64,000 bases of DNA from Bacteroidota bacterium (GCA_016866235.1 VGMW01000005.1:62001-126000), one strand, 5' to 3'; numbered from the stretch's first letter, positions 44,306 to 54,089 are shown. Numbers and translations: made by a program. Notes: generated from the sequence alone by a model not told the origin.

Positions 44306-45487
44306 TTATCGACTACCTGCGAACTGTTTGATTAATCTGTCTCGGCTGGTTTCACCAAGCTGCTCTTTGCCCTTAAGAAAATCCTGACGTATCCATGCAG
44401 CGGTTTTCACCTGACTTTCAGGCGCCCAACCCGGCGGCTTGATGCAAAAAAGAAGTTTGTTTTTAAACCCCTTCGCATTTTTTACATCGTTGAATAAACC
44501 AATGCATTCACCAAAATAAAAATCAATCCAATCTGATGTGTCAACAGGTCGGGTGATTCCGTATTCCAATGGTACCTCTTTTCGTTCGGGTTGAAGGGTC
44601 CCAAAAAGCCAATCCCAAAAAGGCAACAACACGCAAAAATTGGTATCGATGTACAATGGATTTCTAGCGTGATGCGCCCTGTGATGGGAGGGTGTGATCA
44701 ACAAATGCTGAAGGAAACCAAACTTACCATTTTTGAAGGCCCGCTCACCAGCATGGATGAAGGTACCCCATGTTCCGTCGATGACTAAAATGATGGCAAC
44801 CATTTCAGGTCGTACTCCTAAGAACATCAACAGGGGAACCTGGATAAAAGCTGTGTAGTACCCTTCTGCAAAAAAATGTACCCAGGCAACCGTAAGGTTC
44901 ATTTCCGACGGTGTATGATGTGGCGCATGGAGACACCAAAATAACCTTATCCGGTGGGCAGCGTAATGCCAGATCCAATAGGTAAGCTCCCACATTAGGT
45001 ACGCATACAGCCACCAGTACCAAGTGTTGCCGGCCTTGAAAAGTGCAAACTTTTCGAAGTAGGGCATCCACAGGAGGTACACAAAAATCACCACTGCCTT
45101 CGACAGATATTCATTGAATGCCCTGGAAAGAAAATTTGACTTGTACTTAAACTTCACATCCGTTACCAACTGACTCCATTTTTCGGAAAAGGATTTTTCG
45201 GGTGATTCCCTCCAAATCGAATACGTTAGAACAATTAACTCCACCAGAATAAAAAAGGTGGTCAAAATGGATAAGACTGCAAGAATGCTTTTATAGAACT
45301 CTTTATTTTCGATCGGTTCTGAAATATCCTGTGCGAAACCCATGCCCATCAGGCTTGTCCAGGTTGATTGGGAAAATGCACTGATTAAACCGTAAAGCAC
45401 GGTGACGAACACAAGAACAAATACTGCATTCTCTAGAAATTTCCAGAGGCGATAAGCGGGGGAGTGATTGGTTGTTGCGGTGTTCAT
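44306..45487 (-). CDS. Fatty acid hydroxylase / sterol desaturase family membrane protein
   Basis: This integral membrane di-iron enzyme of 393 residues has at least four membrane helices. The histidine clusters of the family are present: HYAAH (HxxxH), HAPHH (HxxHH) and the later HRAHH with HAGER upstream. Members hydroxylate or desaturate lipids, sterols or carotenoids; the substrate is not predictable. The start overlaps the saccharopine dehydrogenase-family stop by 4 bp, an unexpected pairing that suggests a shared pathway or simple coupling. Confidence 0.87.
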   Translation of the reverse strand: MNTATTNHSPAYRLWKFLENAVFVLVFVTVLYGLISAFSQSTWTSLMGMGFAQDISEPIENKEFYKSILAVLSILTTFFILVELIVLTYSIWRESPEKSFSEKWSQLVTDVKFKYKSNFLSRAFNEYLSKAVVIFVYLLWMPYFEKFALFKAGNTWYWWLYAYLMWELTYWIWHYAAHRIRLFWCLHAPHHTPSEMNLTVAWVHFFAEGYYTAFIQVPLLMFLGVRPEMVAIILVIDGTWGTFIHAGERAFKNGKFGFLQHLLITPSHHRAHHARNPLYIDTNFCVLLPFWDWLFGTLQPERKEVPLEYGITRPVDTSDWIDFYFGECIGLFNDVKNAKGFKNKLLFCIKPPGWAPESQVKTAAWIRQDFLKGKEQLGETSRDRLIKQFAGSR

Positions 45488-46818
45488 CGAATGTGATTCT
45501 CACTCAAAGTAATTCCATTTATGGATAATTCAGCAAGAATTGGTTCATAGAATTCTCTTTGTACCGGAATCTGTACCCCGCGCAACGTCAGTTTCCCTTC
45601 AAGCAAAAGTTTAGCTGCAATGCCCAATGGGAGTCCCACAGTTTTTGCCATCGCTGTAGGTTCCCCGGTAACACCTTCAACCACAAGATTGCTTTGAATT
45701 TCCTTTTCTTTTCCATCCAGTTCATAGATGAATTGATGCCACATAACAATCATATCCAAGTCACCTGACTTCATTCTCCATTTTTTATTTAAAATAAATT
45801 CGGTGGCTTCAGCAGCCGTTTTGGATGTCGCACCTATAGCCTCCTTACTGAAAAAACCAGACCATTCCAGTAGGTCAAGTCGCTGATCATTTGAATTAAT
45901 CCCTAGGTAAAGCGCAACCCTCGTTCTTAAATCACCGGAACCAGGCGGAAGAAACTTTTCAATTAAATCACCACAGCTTTGATTTTCATTTGTAACACAT
46001 TCAGAATGGTCATCGCAAATTCCCAGTTGAACCAGTAGGTTCCATGCCTGACAAAAACCAGTATACCGTAATGTGCCCCTCAGCAACGTAGGTATTTTTT
46101 CTAATCCATAAATTTTCCGGTACTGCAGCGAATCCCTATTCGCATAGCCATCAAACTTTCCAAGACCGGCTACTTCAATTGGAAATAACCTCGTGAATAG
46201 TTTTTGATAAGGAATCCTCCGCTCTGTTCCGTCTTCCAGGTAGGTGGCTACACCTTGGCCCGCTGTCACAACATTTCTTGCATTCCAGGTAAATAAATAG
46301 CGCCATGGATTTCCGGGAGCGGTTTCAGGTGAAATGAGTCCACCTGTAAATGATCTGAAGGCCTTTAAGGTTCCGCCTTTACTTTTTATAGAATCAATTA
46401 CCTGCATGGCGCTCATGTGGTCGATGCCGGGGTCCAGTCCACACTCGTTTAGAAACAACAATCCGAATTCCTTAGCATCCCTATCGAGGGATTTCATGGA
46501 TTCACTCACATAGCTTGCGGTTAAAAAATGCTTCTTATGCAATAAACACATCCTTGCGGCTTCAGGATGTAAATGAGGTGGCAACAATGAAATGACAACT
46601 TCTGCCTTTAAAATTTCTTCTGACGCCTTAAAGGAATCCGAAAGATCAAATTGGATGGCGCGAATCTGATTATTTCCTTTTACTGCTTTTTGTGCTGCTT
46701 CCTCCGAAAGATCACCCAGCGTCAAGGTCCACCCATGGCTTGCTGCTGCCCGGCCAAGGTAATCTATCAAAGCTGCGGAGGACCGCCCTGCACCCAAGAG
46801 AAGTATATGATTCTTCAC
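45484..46818 (-). CDS. Saccharopine dehydrogenase family protein
   Basis: An N-terminal Rossmann fold (ILLLGAGRSSAALIDYLGRA) is followed by VVISLLPPHLHPEAA, NECGLDPGIDHMSAM and FRSFTGGLISPETAPGNPWRY, the signature of saccharopine reductase or lysine-related dehydrogenases. The 444 residues match the C-terminal half of the bifunctional eukaryotic lysine-degradation enzyme. No separate lysine-ketoglutarate reductase gene is next to it. A role in lysine breakdown would fit the amine-handling genes to the left, but this is inference. Confidence 0.87.
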   Translation of the reverse strand: MKNHILLLGAGRSSAALIDYLGRAAASHGWTLTLGDLSEEAAQKAVKGNNQIRAIQFDLSDSFKASEEILKAEVVISLLPPHLHPEAARMCLLHKKHFLTASYVSESMKSLDRDAKEFGLLFLNECGLDPGIDHMSAMQVIDSIKSKGGTLKAFRSFTGGLISPETAPGNPWRYLFTWNARNVVTAGQGVATYLEDGTERRIPYQKLFTRLFPIEVAGLGKFDGYANRDSLQYRKIYGLEKIPTLLRGTLRYTGFCQAWNLLVQLGICDDHSECVTNENQSCGDLIEKFLPPGSGDLRTRVALYLGINSNDQRLDLLEWSGFFSKEAIGATSKTAAEATEFILNKKWRMKSGDLDMIVMWHQFIYELDGKEKEIQSNLVVEGVTGEPTAMAKTVGLPLGIAAKLLLEGKLTLRGVQIPVQREFYEPILAELSINGITLSENHIR

Positions 46819-46916
46819 CGTTGATGGTTCCTTTTTGTCTGAGGTCCTGATTTGATCACCAAAAGGTTAAATTTAAATTTCTACCTTCAAACAGCCAATT
46901 AAGGAGATATTTAGTT

Positions 46917-47405
46917 GTGTTTTTGAATCCAAAGCCTGTTATGAGTGATTACCTGACATTCGACGCTGCTGAATCCCTGGATAGGGAAAGCAGGTATCTG
47001 ATTAATAAGGCCAAGGAGGCTACAAGCCATTCATACTCGCCTTATTCAAAATTCAAGGTAGGTGCCGCATTGATCCTTGATGATGGTACTGTGGTTCCTG
47101 GCTCGAATCAGGAAAATGCATCCTATCCATTGTGCATGTGTGCTGAAAGAGTGGTTTTGTATGCCGCTTCAGCCATTTATCCCGGTCACAAGATTCATGG
47201 ACTGGCAGTGGTAGCGCAGCGTGCGAAGGAAAAAGACCTAGTGCCTGCAACTCCCTGTGGCGCATGTCGACAAGTCTTGTTTGAGTTTGAAGAGCGTCAA
47301 AAAAAACCGATTCGAATTGTTTTGTTTGGTCCTGGCAAAAAATGGTTTCAGTTTCCCTCTGCAGCAAGCCTGCTGCCGTTGGCTTTCGATAAAAATAGTC
47401 TTTGA
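46917..47405 (+). CDS. cdd: Cytidine deaminase
   Basis: The enzyme deaminates cytidine and deoxycytidine to uridine forms in pyrimidine salvage. The substrate segment YSKFKVGAALILDDG and NQENASYPLCMCAERVVLY carry the catalytic glutamate, and the zinc cysteines complete in PCGACRQVLFEF. The GTG at 46917 follows an AAGGAG about 10 nt upstream and gives 162 residues. The ATG at 46941 (MSDYLTFDAAESLD) would give 154 residues and is also plausible. Confidence 0.93.
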   Translation: MFLNPKPVMSDYLTFDAAESLDRESRYLINKAKEATSHSYSPYSKFKVGAALILDDGTVVPGSNQENASYPLCMCAERVVLYAASAIYPGHKIHGLAVVAQRAKEKDLVPATPCGACRQVLFEFEERQKKPIRIVLFGPGKKWFQFPSAASLLPLAFDKNSL

Positions 47406-47446
47406 AAGGTCCGATGTTGAGACTTAAGAATCTCCTGTTGTCGGTA

Positions 47447-47454
47447 TATCTTTG
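47447..47454 (+). promoter_or_regulatory. Possible -7 box ahead of the ABC transporter gene
   Basis: TATCTTTG matches TAnnTTTG exactly, but it lies only 7 nt before the ATG and lacks a well-placed TTG. If used, the transcript would be nearly leaderless. Confidence 0.3.
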
Positions 47455-47461
47455 AGTTCCC

Positions 47462-50400
47462 ATGAGTCAGGAAATTTTAAAGGCCCTAACGCAACTTTTT
47501 GCCATCATTTCGAAGCAGGATGAAGGGGCCACAGCAACGGAAAGAAACTTTGTTCAGGGGTTTTTCAGACAGGAGTTGGATCAGGCTGCCGTTGGCGCCT
47601 ACATGGCACTTTACGACAAGTTGTCTGGTTATGCTGGTTCTTCCGATTCAGAAGGCACACTGGCAAGTGTTAAGGACACGGTCCAAACCCTGAACATTTG
47701 TAAAACCATAAATAAGACGCTAACCAGGAAGCAAAAAATTGTTGTGGTGGTTAAGTTGTTGGAGTTGGTGGGATCTGATCACCACTTCACGCCCAACCGA
47801 ATGGAGATCATCTCAACGGTTGCCTCTGTTTTTAATATTGAACCGCTGGAATTTAAGTTACTTGAGATGCTGGTTACGGCCATCAAAGCCGAAAACCTCA
47901 ATCATCCCAATGCCTTAATTTTTACCCATAAGAATTATCAACCCTCCTCGCTCCAAAAGTTTATTCCTACCGGGGCAGGTGGCTTTTTTGCCTTCGTACG
48001 AATTGCCAGCATCGATTCACAATTTGTGAAGTATGAAGGAGAGGAGCTTAACACACTTAACGGACAGGCACTGCTCAGGGGGCGGGTTTATCTTTTTTCG
48101 CCGGGGAGCATTATTAAGACCACCTCCGGAGATGTTATCTACTATTCCGATGTTGTTGCAGCGTTTAACGACAGCATCAAAACTACCCGGTTGTCTTATC
48201 AGGCTATAATCAATGAATACCGTTTTCCCAATGGTGCCGTCGGATTAAGAAACATTCAGATTGCGGAAGGCCCTGGAAAACTCATCGGAATTATGGGCGC
48301 CAGTGGTGCTGGCAAAACCACACTTTTAAATGTTTTGGCCGGGATCGAAAAGCCAACCACTGGTTCTATCAAAATAAATGGGTTTGATCTCAACGAGCAT
48401 CCTGAGGAACTTGAGGGTGTTGTAGGTTATGTTTCGCAAGATGATTTGCTTATTGAAGAGCTGACCGTTTATGAAAATTTATACTACAACGCCAGATTGT
48501 GTTTCGATGGTTTGTCTGAGCCAGCACTCAGGAAAAAAGTTGATGAGGTTCTGGAAGACCTGGGGCTGGATTCAAGAAAGGATTTGAAAGTTGGCAGTGT
48601 GTTAGATAAGGTCATTAGTGGTGGCCAACGTAAAAGATTAAATATTGCTTTGGAGCTAATTCGTGAGCCGGCAGTTCTTTTCCTCGATGAACCAACCTCG
48701 GGACTTTCTTCTAGGGATTCAGAGAATGTGATTGATTTGCTCAAGGAGCTATCACTTAAGGGTAAACTGGTTTTTGTTGTCATACACCAGCCTTCGTCGG
48801 ACATCTATAAGATGTTTGATAAAATGATCATCATGGATTTCGGAGGCTATCCGGTGTATTCGGGTGCGCCGGTAGAGGCCATTACGTGGTTTAAACAAGC
48901 CGCTCATCAGGTCGATAGTCATCGAGGGCAGTGTGAAACCTGCGGCAATGTCAACCCGGAACAAATATTCTCAATCATTGAGGCCAAGGTGGTGGATGAA
49001 TTCGGACAAATAACAGCCAAGCGTAAAGTCAATCCTTCTCAGTGGTACGACCATTTTAGAAATTCTTTCATTTCTCCAAAGATTCAATCCATCAGCGATC
49101 CACCGGTTTCAGGTCTCAGGATCCCGGGACGCATCAAGCAAGCATGGATTTTTTTATCACGGGATCTCAAATCCAAAATCAGCAATAAGCAATACCTGTT
49201 AATTAACTTTTTGGAGGCCCCTGTCCTGGCATTCCTTCTTTCCTTCATTATTAAGTATTTGAACACAGCCAAGGGCACTGCATACGCCTTGCGGTTTAAC
49301 GAGAATCTACCTGCCTTTTTTTTGATGGCTGTGATTGTTGCGTTGTTCATGGGGTTGACCGTTAGCGCTGAGGAAATCATTCGTGATCGCAAAATCCTTA
49401 AGCGTGAATCCTTTCTGAACCTTAGTCGAAACAGTTATTTGTCTTCTAAGGTTTTATTGCTGTTTGGTCTTTCAGCCATCCAAACACTAACCTTCGTTTT
49501 GATTGGAAACTATATCCTCGAAATCAAAGAGATGAACTTAGCGATGTGGGCTGTTTTATTTTCTGCTTCCTGCTTTGCCAATGTTCTGGGATTAAACATT
49601 TCCGACTCTTTTAACTCGGCGGTAACCGTATACATTCTTATCCCACTTTTGCTCATTCCACAAATGGTTTTGAGTGGGGTGTTGTTCAGCTTTGACAAGC
49701 TTAATCCGTATTTATCCTCTAAAGGTAAAGTACCGGTTATTGCGGATCTGATGGTTTCAAGATGGTCTTATGAAGCACTGGCTGTCTATCAGTACAAGGA
49801 GAACCCCTATATGACTCCTTTTTATGAATACGAAAAGGCAAAGGCTGATGCAGACTACAACGCCAGGTGGCTCTCGGATGAATTGAGGGAGAGGGTGGAA
49901 GTATTGGATAAATATCTTGATGCGCCAAGTGAGCAAGCCAGGCAGCGTGCTTCGGAATCACTTCAGGTAATTAACCGATGGCTAGGTGATCTCGAATTTG
50001 GAGGTAAACCAAAATTGTCAGATGATCTGTCGGATCTTTCACGGTTAAATTTGGAGCAGCTGGATGTCTTTTTAACCACCTACGAAAACAGGTATCAGGA
50101 TGAATACAATAAAGCATCCGCGTTGCTTGAAAAGAAAATGGATTTTATTCGTAGGAAGTACCGTACCGATTTATTGAGCGAGCAGAATACCTTCTTCAAT
50201 CAAAGCATGGCTGACCTGGTTCGAAATGTTAAAACTCCAGAACCGGTAACACAGTCCGGCGATAAGCTTATCCGGCAAGCCAATCCTATATTTATGGATC
50301 ATCAGCCGTCAGGCTTGCTGGATTACCGGGCGCCATTTTATGTCCCATTCAAAAGTTGGCTAGGAATTCAATTTTCTACCCTTCAATTCAATCTTTTGGC

Positions 50401-50497
50401 TATTTGGTTACTCTCTGCTACCATGTACTTTTCCCTTTATTTCAGGTGGTTTCATAAGGTTATTGCCTTCTTTGGAAGACCAGTACCCCAAGACTAG
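47462..50497 (+). CDS. Large ABCG-type ABC transporter with TerB-like N-terminal domain
   Basis: This 1011-residue protein joins several parts. Residues about 1-150 resemble a helical TerB-like domain, and about 155-260 hold a beta-rich region. The ATPase domain follows, with Walker A GIMGASGAGKTTL near 277-289, signature SGGQRKRLNIA and Walker B VLFLDEPTSGL. A short CETCGN pair is near residue 495. An ABC2 membrane domain of six helices starts near 575, with a large hydrophilic insertion of about 190 residues before the final helix. ABCG-type fusions export lipids or hydrophobic compounds. The substrate is unknown. The downstream lipoprotein overlaps in sequence context and may be a partner. 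Confidence 0.87.
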   Translation: MSQEILKALTQLFAIISKQDEGATATERNFVQGFFRQELDQAAVGAYMALYDKLSGYAGSSDSEGTLASVKDTVQTLNICKTINKTLTRKQKIVVVVKLLELVGSDHHFTPNRMEIISTVASVFNIEPLEFKLLEMLVTAIKAENLNHPNALIFTHKNYQPSSLQKFIPTGAGGFFAFVRIASIDSQFVKYEGEELNTLNGQALLRGRVYLFSPGSIIKTTSGDVIYYSDVVAAFNDSIKTTRLSYQAIINEYRFPNGAVGLRNIQIAEGPGKLIGIMGASGAGKTTLLNVLAGIEKPTTGSIKINGFDLNEHPEELEGVVGYVSQDDLLIEELTVYENLYYNARLCFDGLSEPALRKKVDEVLEDLGLDSRKDLKVGSVLDKVISGGQRKRLNIALELIREPAVLFLDEPTSGLSSRDSENVIDLLKELSLKGKLVFVVIHQPSSDIYKMFDKMIIMDFGGYPVYSGAPVEAITWFKQAAHQVDSHRGQCETCGNVNPEQIFSIIEAKVVDEFGQITAKRKVNPSQWYDHFRNSFISPKIQSISDPPVSGLRIPGRIKQAWIFLSRDLKSKISNKQYLLINFLEAPVLAFLLSFIIKYLNTAKGTAYALRFNENLPAFFLMAVIVALFMGLTVSAEEIIRDRKILKRESFLNLSRNSYLSSKVLLLFGLSAIQTLTFVLIGNYILEIKEMNLAMWAVLFSASCFANVLGLNISDSFNSAVTVYILIPLLLIPQMVLSGVLFSFDKLNPYLSSKGKVPVIADLMVSRWSYEALAVYQYKENPYMTPFYEYEKAKADADYNARWLSDELRERVEVLDKYLDAPSEQARQRASESLQVINRWLGDLEFGGKPKLSDDLSDLSRLNLEQLDVFLTTYENRYQDEYNKASALLEKKMDFIRRKYRTDLLSEQNTFFNQSMADLVRNVKTPEPVTQSGDKLIRQANPIFMDHQPSGLLDYRAPFYVPFKSWLGIQFSTLQFNLLAIWLLSATMYFSLYFRWFHKVIAFFGRPVPQD

Positions 50498-50564
50498 CAG
50501 GGTTCTGGCAGGGAATTTGATTAAAGCATTGTCCGTTGTATTTTTACGACCGAATGATGAACCT

Positions 50565-51464
50565 ATGAGGATAGCCTTGCTGGCCCTCCCTTTACTGATT
50601 TTTGCCTGCTCTCCTTCACCCAAAAGTGATGACCAGGAATTTAGAGACAGCCTAAATGTGGACTCTTTGGGGACTTTGGTTCCCGGGATCAACGACCAAT
50701 TCGTTGAGGGTATTCTTCAGCAAATTCCAAGCCCTGTTGAAGTGTCTTCGCTTCTAAAGACCTCAGGCATGCAATACGAAAAGGACCTGTTAAATGCCCC
50801 TGAAAATATTTCTAAATACAATACGGTTTTCAGCAAAGCACTGAATGTTGGAGTTTATGGATCTGATCTTTATTACACCAACATTTATGGAAAGAATAAA
50901 GATGCCATTGGATTGTTAACCAGTATCAAACAGTTGGCCAACGACCTGGATATCGGTCAATTCTTTGATATGGAAGTGATTTCCAGGCTAGCGGGAAACA
51001 GCGACGACATAGATTCGCTGCTGCTCATTTCAACACAAAATTTCAACAACATAAATCTCTACTTACAGGAGCGGAAACGCTCTGAGTTAAGTGTTGTCAT
51101 GCTTACCGGGGGTTGGATTGAGGCCATGAACGTCCTGTGTCAGGCTTACCTCCATAACCCTAACCATCCTGAAATCAGGGAAAACATTGGAAGTCAGAAG
51201 ACAGTATTGGAAAAGCTTTTGCTACTCTATCCATTTTACCAATCCGATAAACACATTTTTGAGTTGGAAGAAGATATGAAAGAGTTAGAGCAGGCCTATT
51301 CAGAGGTACTGATCAGTGGTGTTTATGAAAAGCCTACCATAGAGGTGGTTAACGGAGTCGGAATTATTCGTGACAACAGTAAAGAGACGGTTACGATTAC
51401 GGATGAACAGGTTCGAAGCATTGCGCTGATTACTGCTCAAATCAGAGAAAAGATTGTTAATTAA
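50565..51464 (+). CDS. Lipoprotein of unknown function
   Basis: The ATG at 50565 gives MRIALLALPLLIFACSPSPK, a clear lipoprotein signal (lipobox IFAC). Earlier in-frame starts lie in the transporter gene or before the signal. The 299-residue protein is mostly alpha-helical, acidic and without recognised domains. It starts 67 bp after the ABC transporter gene on the same strand and precedes another exported protein by 7 bp, so these three may form an operon handling envelope transport. Confidence 0.7.
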   Translation: MRIALLALPLLIFACSPSPKSDDQEFRDSLNVDSLGTLVPGINDQFVEGILQQIPSPVEVSSLLKTSGMQYEKDLLNAPENISKYNTVFSKALNVGVYGSDLYYTNIYGKNKDAIGLLTSIKQLANDLDIGQFFDMEVISRLAGNSDDIDSLLLISTQNFNNINLYLQERKRSELSVVMLTGGWIEAMNVLCQAYLHNPNHPEIRENIGSQKTVLEKLLLLYPFYQSDKHIFELEEDMKELEQAYSEVLISGVYEKPTIEVVNGVGIIRDNSKETVTITDEQVRSIALITAQIREKIVN

Positions 51465-51471
51465 GCCAGCC

Positions 51472-51900
51472 ATGAAACGCCTTCTATTTTTATTCTTTTT
51501 CATAGTGGCTTTGTCCTCCAGCTCAGAATTAAAAGCCCAATGTAATGCTGATAGTTACTCCGCAGCATGTCTTGCCAAGCTCACCGATGGATTCAAATTC
51601 TTAAAGAACTACAAGATTGATGGCCAGGCAGGGCAAAGAGCCAAAGTGGAATATTCATACGTTTTTACGAAAGGAACTAAATACCGTATCCTGATTTGCA
51701 CAGAAGGCGCAGGTCCAGATGGTATTGTCCTAAACATCTTCGATCAGAACAGAAATCCTATTGGTGGAAATAAGGTCAGTGGACAAATTCTTTCATCCGT
51801 CGAACTACAGGCTGGAGCCACAGGTATCTACTACTTGCAATATACCTTCGAAGGCTCTAAGGGACATTGTGCTTCTAGTACGATCGGATTTAAAAACTAA
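51472..51900 (+). CDS. Small secreted protein of unknown function
   Basis: The start is MKRLLFLFFFIVALSSSSELKAQ, a Sec signal cleaved after KAQ. The mature 119 residues contain four cysteines (CNADSYSAACLAK at the start, CTEG inside, GHCASS at the end) and a beta-rich body, IYYLQYTFEGSKGHC. The fold suggests a small disulfide-stabilised beta-sandwich, but no family is recognised. It follows the lipoprotein gene by 7 bp and is convergent with an SDR gene. Confidence 0.65.
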   Translation: MKRLLFLFFFIVALSSSSELKAQCNADSYSAACLAKLTDGFKFLKNYKIDGQAGQRAKVEYSYVFTKGTKYRILICTEGAGPDGIVLNIFDQNRNPIGGNKVSGQILSSVELQAGATGIYYLQYTFEGSKGHCASSTIGFKN

Positions 51901-51901
51901 T

Positions 51902-52669
51902 TCAGCTATTTTTTCTTAAGACAGTGGTGCTTGAGGCCTGAGCGGTTGGAAATATAACCAGGTCAGCAAGTTGCACATGTGCCGGCCGGGTGATTGCGAA
52001 AAGTATAACATCCGCGACATCCTCTCCATACAGCGGTGACATTCCCTCATAAACCTTATCAGCTTTTTCCTTATCCCCCTTGAACCTCACTTTTGAAAAT
52101 TCAGTATTAACCAGCCCCGGATGGATTCCTGTGACCTTAATTCCGTGCGCATTGAGGTCAATCCTCATGCCTTGCGTAATGGCGTCTACAGCGAATTTAC
52201 TGGCACAATAAACATTTCCTTTGGCGTAAACCTCCTTTCCAGCAATGGAGCCAATGTTTATGATGTGTCCTGAATTTTGGGCAGTCATTCCTGGTAGAAT
52301 TTCTTTCGATACATTCAGAAGGCCCTTCACATTAATGTCCAACATGGCATCCCAATCGTCCTGGTCTCCATCCTGGATCATGGAAAGCCCATGGGCATTT
52401 CCTGCATTGTTGATCAGTACGTCGATTGATTGCCATGTGGATGGCAGAGAGGCAATTGCAGTCTTTACATCCTGGCGATTACGTACATCAAAAGAAAGTG
52501 CCAGGATTTCGGTTTTTGAGGAGAGCTCCTGTTTTAAATTTTCCAATCTTTCTTTACGTCTTCCGCAAATAATTAACCGAAAATTATGCTCAGAAAGGAG
52601 GCGTGCAGTAGCAAGTCCAATTCCTGAAGTGGCGCCTGTAATGAAAACGGTTTTTTGATTGTTGCCCAT
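51902..52669 (-). CDS. SDR oxidoreductase, YdfG-like
   Basis: Rossmann motif ITGATSGIGLATARLL, the structural NNAG in VLINNAGNAHG and the catalytic YCASKFAVDAITQGM are present. The 255-residue length and the VTGIHPGLVNTEFSKVRF segment resemble 3-hydroxy acid dehydrogenase YdfG (serine and 3-hydroxypropionate oxidation). The match is by motif only, so the substrate stays open. It lies 2 bp after the porT stop on the same strand. Confidence 0.85.
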   Translation of the reverse strand: MGNNQKTVFITGATSGIGLATARLLSEHNFRLIICGRRKERLENLKQELSSKTEILALSFDVRNRQDVKTAIASLPSTWQSIDVLINNAGNAHGLSMIQDGDQDDWDAMLDINVKGLLNVSKEILPGMTAQNSGHIINIGSIAGKEVYAKGNVYCASKFAVDAITQGMRIDLNAHGIKVTGIHPGLVNTEFSKVRFKGDKEKADKVYEGMSPLYGEDVADVILFAITRPAHVQLADLVIFPTAQASSTTVLRKNS

Positions 52670-52671
52670 GT

Positions 52672-53397
52672 TTATTGGAAAATCAGGTAAATGGAAATGG
52701 TGTTGGTGGAGATGTTGTTCAGACTTTTTCTGAAGATGTTCACGTCAGCCGGATCCTCGACAGGTCGAAGAATGTTCCTAAGACCCCGACTGTAACGTAT
52801 TTCAGGAGAGAATTTGAAGAGCGGGAAATAAAGATCAAATCCCATACCGCCGTCAATGGAAACATTGGTTTTTTTTATCTGGATCTGATCGCTATCGTCG
52901 GTAACAAATTCCTTACCGGATGCCTCGATGCCTGGGGTAAACCCGCCAACCATATACATCCTAACATTTCCTCTTCTGGCTGATTTATATTTTAATAACG
53001 TGGGAAACTCTACCATAGTGGTTTCTATCTGGATGCTTTTAGAAGTTCGGTCTGTATAGTTATACACCAACTCATGATCGTAGAATCCAGCTTTGGGCAT
53101 CAGGCGCAGGTCAAAATTTTCATTGAATCTCCGGTTTACCAAAAATCCAAGTGAAAAGCCTTTCTTGAACCTTGGCATAACGGAATGCAACTCATCCAAG
53201 GATTTCACAAATTCCTCTGAATATCGAATCTGATACGCTGAGTTATGAATTCCGATCGAAAAGCCATAGCTTATTTTCCTTCGGTCGTATTCAGGATTGT
53301 TTCTCCTGGCCCAGGTCAAAAACTGTGCTTCAGCGCTGAGCATCATAACGATGCCTAGTCCGGTTAATATGGTTTCTCTGCTGAATAGAATGCACAT
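52672..53397 (-). CDS. porT: PorT-family outer-membrane protein of type IX secretion
   Basis: PorT is an outer-membrane barrel protein needed for type IX secretion and gliding-related export. The protein has a signal sequence ending in SAEAQ. Its PorT-type barrel runs from FLTWARRNNPEYDRRKISYGF through SYGFSIGIHNSAY to the final strand TISIYLIFQ. The 241 residues fit the family. The gene overlaps the menG stop by 34 bp; the menG-porT neighbourhood is common in Bacteroidota. Confidence 0.85.
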   Translation of the reverse strand: MCILFSRETILTGLGIVMMLSAEAQFLTWARRNNPEYDRRKISYGFSIGIHNSAYQIRYSEEFVKSLDELHSVMPRFKKGFSLGFLVNRRFNENFDLRLMPKAGFYDHELVYNYTDRTSKSIQIETTMVEFPTLLKYKSARRGNVRMYMVGGFTPGIEASGKEFVTDDSDQIQIKKTNVSIDGGMGFDLYFPLFKFSPEIRYSRGLRNILRPVEDPADVNIFRKSLNNISTNTISIYLIFQ

Positions 53398-54089
53398 ATG
53401 CCAAAGGTCAGTCTTTCCCAGGTTGCTTGTTCAAAGCCACAATTCGCCAGTCGATTAAGAAATGCTTTTCCCTTCGGGAAAGCTGAAACCGATTCGGGTA
53501 AGTAGGTGTATGCATGGCTGTCACCCGAAATTATTTTCCCCGTGATCGGTAGTATTCGTTTGAAATAAAAGTCAAAGAGTTGTTTCCAGGGGAATTTGTC
53601 GGGTTCTGATATTTCCAACACCACCAGCCTTCCGCCCGGCTTCAAAACGCGATTGATCTCTTTTAGTCCCTTATCCAAATCCTCAAAATTTCTTACTCCA
53701 AAGGCAACGATGACAGCATCAAAATAATTGTCCTCGAATTGTAAATTTTCTGAATCGCCATTTTCCAGTCTTACCCTTTCAGTAAGCCCTAAACGTTGAA
53801 TTTTCTTTCTTCCGGCCTCCAGCATTCCTTCTGAAATGTCGACTCCGATAACTGAGCTTTGATCAATCTTCGAGGCTTGGATGGCAAAATCCCCTGTACC
53901 CGTAGCCACATCTAAAATTCTTGATGGCTTGAAACGTTCCAGGTGGCGGATCGCTTTTTTTCTCCACAGTTTGTCAATGCCGAGGCTTAACAGATGGTTG
54001 AGCTGGTCGTACCGACCACTGATGTTATCAAACATCCGTGCTACCTGCTCTTTTTTTCCTTCGTTAAGATCTTTGTAGGGAACTACCAT
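53364..54089 (-). CDS. menG: Demethylmenaquinone methyltransferase
   Basis: MenG/UbiE methylates demethylmenaquinone in the last step of menaquinone synthesis. The S-adenosylmethionine site ILDVATGTGDFAI, DISEGMLEAGRKK and the C-terminal motif ISGDSHAYTYLPESVSAFP are present. The 241 residues begin MVVPYKDLNEGKKEQVARMF. I chose the ATG at 54089 over an adjoining TTG. The menaquinone pathway is consistent with the Na+-NQR operon in the same window. It overlaps porT. Confidence 0.94.
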   Translation of the reverse strand: MVVPYKDLNEGKKEQVARMFDNISGRYDQLNHLLSLGIDKLWRKKAIRHLERFKPSRILDVATGTGDFAIQASKIDQSSVIGVDISEGMLEAGRKKIQRLGLTERVRLENGDSENLQFEDNYFDAVIVAFGVRNFEDLDKGLKEINRVLKPGGRLVVLEISEPDKFPWKQLFDFYFKRILPITGKIISGDSHAYTYLPESVSAFPKGKAFLNRLANCGFEQATWERLTFGICAFYSAEKPY

